64,000 bases of DNA from Rossellomorea sp. y25 (GTDB lineage: Bacteria; Bacillota; Bacilli; Bacillales; Bacillaceae_B). The position numbers and the translations under genes are program-made. The stretch covers positions 1,992,501 to 2,056,500 of the forward strand of contig NZ_CP145886.1 of NCBI RefSeq assembly GCF_038049935.1, given 5' to 3'. Below, piece after piece: positions 59,975 through 64,000 of the stretch. The notes under the pieces were generated by a model that was not told the origin of the DNA, made no database searches, and saw only the letters and a program-made list of their open reading frames with translations. Positions within the stretch are counted from its first letter, which is position 1; each line of letters opens with the position of its first letter.

Positions 59975-60061
59975 GGTGAAACAAAAGAATGAGACATATT
60001 GAATATTTTCCATACATATAATAGTTTACTCTATGGGTATTTTTCCAATAGAGGAAGATGC

Positions 60062-60142
60062 TTGAAATCAACATCTCAGTACATGTATAGTTATACATAA
60101 ATACCGCACAATAAGGGTGTTTATATCTTTTATTGATTTCAA
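60062..60142. repeat. Nested inverted repeats in the ymfF leader
   Basis: TTGAAATCAA (60062-60071) and TTGATTTCAA (60133-60142) are perfect 10-bp arms. Inside them ATGTATA-GT-TATACAT (60083-60098) is a second perfect palindrome. They fill the 204-nt gap before ymfF; a TATAAT at 60017-60022 lies upstream without a clear -35. Confidence 0.5.
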
Positions 60143-60178
60143 AAATGACGGAAGTGTGGAACTAAGGAGGACGGTACG

Positions 60179-61453
60179 ATGACAGCCATAAATGAAATAG
60201 TAAAAAAGAAACAAGGGTACACGCTACATATCGTTCAAACGGATAAGTTTAAAACCAACAGTCTGATTTTGAAAATGAAAGCTCCTTTAGATCAAGAAAC
60301 AGTGACCTTACGCGGATTACTCCCTCATGTGATGCAAAGCAGTACAAAGACCTATCCGAGTACAACGGAATTAAGGTCCTACCTGGATGAATTATATGGT
60401 GCTAACTTTTTTACGGATTTAGGTAAAAAAGGTGAATACCACGTGGTCAGCATGTCCGTGGAAATCGCCAACGAAAAATTTTTAAGGGACTCAGATCCTT
60501 TACTTCAAAAAGGATTAGAATTTTTAGCAGATGTCCTTCAAAATCCACATATTGAAAATAACGAATTCGATCAGAAAACAGTCGAGAAAGAAAAACGAAA
60601 CCAGAAGGTAAGAATACAGGCAGTTTATGACGATAAAATGCGCTATGCTAATTCACGGCTTGTAGAAGAAATGTGTAAGGGGGAGCGATTTGCCCTACAT
60701 GTTAATGGAATTAGTGAAGAAGTAGAGTCCATAACGGCCAAGAGTTTGTATGAGTATTATCAAAAAGTCATGAATGAAGATCAATTTGATCTTTATGTCA
60801 TCGGCGATGTAGATGTTGCAGAAGTTGAAACTCTGTGTGATCAACTCCTCCAATTAAACGAACGTACCCCTCTTGAAGTCGATTCATCGGAAGTGGAACA
60901 AAAAGAAAGGGAAAACGTCGTGAAAGAAAAGCAGGATGTGAAGCAGGGTAAGCTTAATATGGGATACCGGACTCATACACAATATGGCGATGATGATTAC
61001 TTTGCCCTCCAAGTGTTCAATGGCATATTCGGTGGATTTTCTCATTCTAAATTGTTCATAAATGTGAGAGAAAAAGCGAGCTTAGCCTACTATGCAGCAA
61101 GTAGACTGGAAAGTCATAAAGGATTATTGATGGTTATGTCCGGAATAGAATTTGAGAAATATGATCAAGCAGTCGGAATCATCAATGATCAGCTGCAAGC
61201 CATGAAGGATGGAGACTTTACGGATGGTGAAATCGAACAAACGAAAGCGGTCATCCGCAATCAACTGCTTGAAACCATTGATACGTCCCGTGGTTTGGTT
61301 GAGGTCCTCTATCATAATGCAGTCGCCCATGAAGAAATAGATTTAAAACACTGGCTTGATGAAATAGAGAAGACGACGAAAGAAGACATCGTGAAAGCAG
61401 CAAATAAAGTTGAGCTTGATACCATCTACTTTTTAACAGGAATGGAGGGATAA
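60179..61453 (+). CDS. ymfF: Inactive-type M16 peptidase homolog YmfF
   Basis: 424 residues with the M16 fold ('LRSYLDELYGANFFTDLGKKG' and 'NGIFGGFSHSKLFINVREKASLAYYAAS') but no HXXEH zinc motif: the corresponding place reads 'LLPHVMQSSTKTYPS'. It is therefore expected to be non-catalytic and to pair with the active YmfH, as seen in other two-gene M16 systems (processing peptidase alpha/beta type). AAGGAGG precedes ATG 60179; ymfH follows by 2 nt. Confidence 0.9.
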   Translation: MTAINEIVKKKQGYTLHIVQTDKFKTNSLILKMKAPLDQETVTLRGLLPHVMQSSTKTYPSTTELRSYLDELYGANFFTDLGKKGEYHVVSMSVEIANEKFLRDSDPLLQKGLEFLADVLQNPHIENNEFDQKTVEKEKRNQKVRIQAVYDDKMRYANSRLVEEMCKGERFALHVNGISEEVESITAKSLYEYYQKVMNEDQFDLYVIGDVDVAEVETLCDQLLQLNERTPLEVDSSEVEQKERENVVKEKQDVKQGKLNMGYRTHTQYGDDDYFALQVFNGIFGGFSHSKLFINVREKASLAYYAASRLESHKGLLMVMSGIEFEKYDQAVGIINDQLQAMKDGDFTDGEIEQTKAVIRNQLLETIDTSRGLVEVLYHNAVAHEEIDLKHWLDEIEKTTKEDIVKAANKVELDTIYFLTGMEG

Positions 61454-61455
61454 AG

Positions 61456-62745
61456 ATGAAGAAAATTTCCTTCGATCAACTACAGGAAAACTTATATTAT
61501 GAAAAAATGTCAAATGGATTGGACGTCTATATACTCCCGAAAAAAGGGTTCAATAAGACATATGCCACGTTTACGACGAAGTACGGAAGCATTGACAATC
61601 ATTTTGTCCCTCTGAACGAAGAAGAATTCGTTAAGGTACCAGATGGAATCGCCCACTTCTTGGAGCATAAATTGTTTGAAAAGGAAGACGGTGATGTATT
61701 CCAGCAATTCAGCCGCCAGGGAGCGTCGGCTAATGCGTTCACATCATTTACACGAACCGCCTATCTATTTTCAAGTACTACCAATGTAGAACGAAATTTA
61801 GAAACGCTTATAGATTTTGTTCAAGACCCATATTTTACAGAAAAGACAGTCGAAAAAGAAAAAGGCATCATAGGACAGGAAATCACAATGTATGATGATA
61901 ACCCTGACTGGCGATTATACTTTGGTGTGATCCAGAATATGTACAAAAATCACCCTGTGAAGATTGATATTGCAGGAACGATTGATTCCATCACACCAAT
62001 CACGAAGGACATGTTGTATCAGTGCTACAACACATTCTACCATCCAAGCAACATGCTTCTCTTTGTAGTGGGATCTGTAGACCCGGATCAAATCATGAAA
62101 CAAATTCGTTCGAATCAAGAAAAGAAGGATTATGAAAAAATGCCTGAGATCAAGCGGAGATTTGATGATGAACCAGAAACGGTTGCTGAGAAGAAGCAGG
62201 TCCTTAAGATGAATGTGCAAAGCCCTAAGTGCCTGGTAGGTCTTAAAGCACCTGAACCGCATCAGCAAGGCAAGGAAATGCTTAGACAAGAGCTTTCGAT
62301 GAACGTTTTCCTGGATATGTTATTTGGGAAAAGCTCAACGTATTATTCTGACTTATACAATGATGGATTGATCGATGAGACATTCCACTATGACTATACA
62401 CAAGAAAATGGCTTTGGGTTCTTAACCGTCGGCGGGGATACGGAAAAGCCGGATGAGTTGGCCGAGAAGGTACAATCGCTGTTACTTAAAGCCAAGAAAG
62501 AATCACTCTTTACAGAAGAAGGATTAGAAAGAACAAAGAAAAAGAAAATTGGTGCGTTTTTACGTGCCATTAATTCTCCAGAGTTTATTGCAAATCAATT
62601 CACACGCTATGCTTTTAATGAAATGGATCTATTTGAAGTTGTACCTACACTTGAATCATTGAAGTATGATGATATTCAAACCGTTGCAAGTACCATTATC
62701 AGTGAAGAGCGCTTTACCGTGTGTCAGGTAGTACCAAAATCATAA
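61456..62745 (+). CDS. ymfH: M16 family zinc protease YmfH
   Basis: 429 residues. Zinc motif HFLEH in 'GIAHFLEHKLFEKEDGD', distal Glu in 'EKGIIGQEITMYDDNP', and substrate-binding 'GASANAFTSFTRTAYLF'. Expected catalytic partner of YmfF. Substrate unknown. GGAGGG before ATG 61456 sits inside the end of ymfF, so translation is coupled. Confidence 0.92.
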   Translation: MKKISFDQLQENLYYEKMSNGLDVYILPKKGFNKTYATFTTKYGSIDNHFVPLNEEEFVKVPDGIAHFLEHKLFEKEDGDVFQQFSRQGASANAFTSFTRTAYLFSSTTNVERNLETLIDFVQDPYFTEKTVEKEKGIIGQEITMYDDNPDWRLYFGVIQNMYKNHPVKIDIAGTIDSITPITKDMLYQCYNTFYHPSNMLLFVVGSVDPDQIMKQIRSNQEKKDYEKMPEIKRRFDDEPETVAEKKQVLKMNVQSPKCLVGLKAPEPHQQGKEMLRQELSMNVFLDMLFGKSSTYYSDLYNDGLIDETFHYDYTQENGFGFLTVGGDTEKPDELAEKVQSLLLKAKKESLFTEEGLERTKKKKIGAFLRAINSPEFIANQFTRYAFNEMDLFEVVPTLESLKYDDIQTVASTIISEERFTVCQVVPKS

Positions 62746-62750
62746 TATCG

Positions 62751-62783
62751 GAGGGAGCTGCTTTAGGGTAGTTCCTCTCTTTA
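62751..62783 (+). terminator. Weak hairpin between ymfH and ymfI
   Basis: GAGGGAGCTGC pairs with GTAGTTCCTCTC through several G-U pairs, followed by TTTATG. May be only a partial terminator. Confidence 0.4.
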
Positions 62784-62806
62784 TGTGGACATTGAGGTGG
62801 AAATAG

Positions 62807-63523
62807 ATGAAATATGCTTTAATAACGGGGGCTTCAGGGGGAATTGGAAGCAGTACGGCATTAAGCTTGGCAGAAGAGGGATGGAATTTATATTTACATT
62901 ACTATTCGAATGAAGAAGCTATGAAAGAATTACTACATAAAATTGAAAAGTATGGGGTTGAGGCAACCCCCATTCGAGCAAATCTTGCCCTCCCAGAAGA
63001 AGTGGGGAATGTTGTAGACAATATCTTTCAACTTGATGCAATTATTTATTGCAGCGGAAATTCAAACTGGGGGATGTTTCAAGATCAGACTGAAGAAGAG
63101 ATGGACTATATGATTAACGTGCATGTGAAAAGTCCTTTGCTTCTCGTTCAAAAATTATTGCCTAAGCTTATTGAGCGTAAGGGGAATATTGTAATGATAA
63201 GTTCCATTTGGGGACAAATAGGTGGAGCCTGTGAGGTTATATATTCAACCGTAAAGGGTGCTCAATTGGCATTTGTGAAATCATTAAGTAAAGAGCTTGC
63301 CTTAAGTGGGGTAAGGATTAATGCAATTGCTCCAGGAGCCGTCGATACATCAATGATGAGCATTTTTTCTGAAGGAGATTTAAAAGCGCTGACCGAAGAG
63401 ATACCAATGGGACGTCTCGCCCAAGCGGAAGAAATCGCTGACTCAATCCAGTTTCTTATTTCACCTAAAGCTTCCTATATTACAGGTCAAACACTTTCCA
63501 TCAATGGTGGTTGGCATACTTAA
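62807..63523 (+). CDS. ymfI: Short-chain dehydrogenase/reductase YmfI
   Basis: 238 residues, classical SDR. Cofactor motif 'TGASGGIGSST' (residues ~7-17), catalytic Ser in 'VMISSIWGQIGG', YxxxK in 'IYSTVKGAQ', and C-terminal 'ASYITGQTLSINGGW'. FabG-like, but the substrate is unknown. GAGGTGG before ATG 62807. Confidence 0.92.
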   Translation: MKYALITGASGGIGSSTALSLAEEGWNLYLHYYSNEEAMKELLHKIEKYGVEATPIRANLALPEEVGNVVDNIFQLDAIIYCSGNSNWGMFQDQTEEEMDYMINVHVKSPLLLVQKLLPKLIERKGNIVMISSIWGQIGGACEVIYSTVKGAQLAFVKSLSKELALSGVRINAIAPGAVDTSMMSIFSEGDLKALTEEIPMGRLAQAEEIADSIQFLISPKASYITGQTLSINGGWHT

Positions 63524-63551
63524 AAAGTTTTTTCAGTCATAAGATTAGGGC

Positions 63552-63580
63552 GCATAATTTTCTTTCCGGGATACAAACTA
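63552..63580 (+). promoter_or_regulatory. Sigma-G-like promoter candidate for ymfJ
   Basis: GCATA (63552-63556), 17-nt spacer, CAAACTA (63574-63580). The forespore sigma-G consensus as I know it is gHATR with -10 CATnHTA; six of seven -10 positions fit. It lies ~33 nt before the ymfJ start. Confidence 0.4.
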
Positions 63581-63612
63581 AGGTTGTATTTCAATAAAGG
63601 AGGTCATGACAC

Positions 63613-63870
63613 ATGTCTGTATTAGATAATTGGTCTGATTGGAAAAACTTCTTAGGCGATCGTCTTCACCAAGCTCAACATGGTGGGATGGAAAATGAAA
63701 CGGTATCTGATTTAGCTTACCAAATTGGTGACTACTTAGCGAATCAAGTCGAAGCTAAGAACGATCAGGAAAAAGTGTTAGCGGATTTATGGTCTGTCGC
63801 TTCTCCTGAAGAACAACATGCCATTGCGAACATGATGGTTAAACTTGTAAATAACAATGGTACTCGTTAA
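63613..63870 (+). CDS. ymfJ: DUF3243 family protein YmfJ
   Basis: 85 residues, soluble, helical. 'VLDNWSDWKNFLGDRLHQAQHGGM' region and 'DYLANQVEAKNDQEKVLADLW' match DUF3243 proteins of Bacillaceae. Function unknown. AAAGGAGGTCATGACAC precedes ATG 63613. Single-gene unit with its own terminator and a forespore-type promoter candidate. Confidence 0.88.
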   Translation: MSVLDNWSDWKNFLGDRLHQAQHGGMENETVSDLAYQIGDYLANQVEAKNDQEKVLADLWSVASPEEQHAIANMMVKLVNNNGTR

Positions 63871-63898
63871 GGAGAGGGATTTTTCCTCTCCTTTTTCT
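63871..63898 (+). terminator. Rho-independent terminator after ymfJ
   Basis: GGAGAGG (63871-63877), 7-nt loop, CCTCTCC (63885-63891), then TTTTCTT. It starts directly after the stop codon. The remaining ~100 nt to the window end hold no supported feature. Confidence 0.9.
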
Positions 63899-64000
63899 TA
63901 TATATACTCTTTCAAAAAAATCACTTGGAGTCATTTTTTCGCGTGAAGACTTATACATCATAACTATAATCAGCTTATAAGGCATAAAATGAGAAATTGT

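Overview
The window is a continuous stretch of low-GC Firmicute chromosome. Gene content, gene order and protein sequences match the Bacillus subtilis region from fliM to ymfJ almost gene for gene. Endospore genes (dpaA/dpaB, spoIIIE, ymxH), strong AGGAGG-type ribosome binding sites, many TTG/GTG starts and sigma-A-like promoters point to Bacillaceae (Bacillus sensu lato). The species cannot be fixed from this window. Nearly every gene lies on the + strand. I see no tRNA, rRNA, CRISPR array, prophage or insertion sequence.

Layout. (1) 1-15965: distal half of the fla/che operon: the C-terminal part of fliM (cut by the window edge), fliY, cheY, the flagellar export apparatus (fliZ/fliO, fliP, fliQ, fliR, flhB, flhA), the flagellar placement pair flhF/flhG, chemotaxis genes cheB-cheA-cheW-cheC-cheD, the motility sigma factor sigD, and swrB. 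(2) 15966-19315: rpsB, tsf, pyrH, frr (translation and UMP kinase). (3) 19316-29914: envelope lipid and isoprenoid genes uppS, cdsA, dxr, the intramembrane protease rasP, proS and the replicase polC. (4) 29915-37640: the nusA-infB operon (rimP, nusA, ylxR, ylxQ, infB, ylxP, rbfA, truB, ribF) and rpsO. (5) 37641-43018: pnp, an interspersed hairpin repeat, ylxY, mlpA, ymxH. (6) 43019-48327: dipicolinate synthase dpaAB and the aspartate/lysine genes asd, dapG, dapA, which together supply spore dipicolinate and cell-wall diaminopimelate. (7) 48328-53922: rnjB, tepA, ylzJ, spoIIIE. (8) 53923-59974: the GntR-type regulator ymfC followed by a four-gene BMP-type nucleoside ABC importer. In B. subtilis I recall the MFS gene ymfD at this place. 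(9) 59975-64000: ymfF, ymfH, ymfI, ymfJ.

Most of the window is conserved core genome, and I found no exotic new system. The observations worth a second look are regulatory and intergenic. They include a GntR operator candidate before ymfC with a related site before the importer ATPase gene, and a 54-nt near-perfect AT-rich inverted repeat inside the importer operon. A 23-nt palindrome lies upstream of ymfC. Terminator-like hairpins sit downstream of good promoters in the rimP and spoIIIE leaders, and another separates sigD from swrB. There are sporulation-type promoter candidates before dpaA, tepA and ymfJ, and a Bacillus-type hairpin repeat after pnp. Two proteins have eroded catalytic motifs (YlxY, YmfF). 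Start codons were revised from the longest open frame wherever the ribosome binding site and my memory of the family N-terminus agreed.
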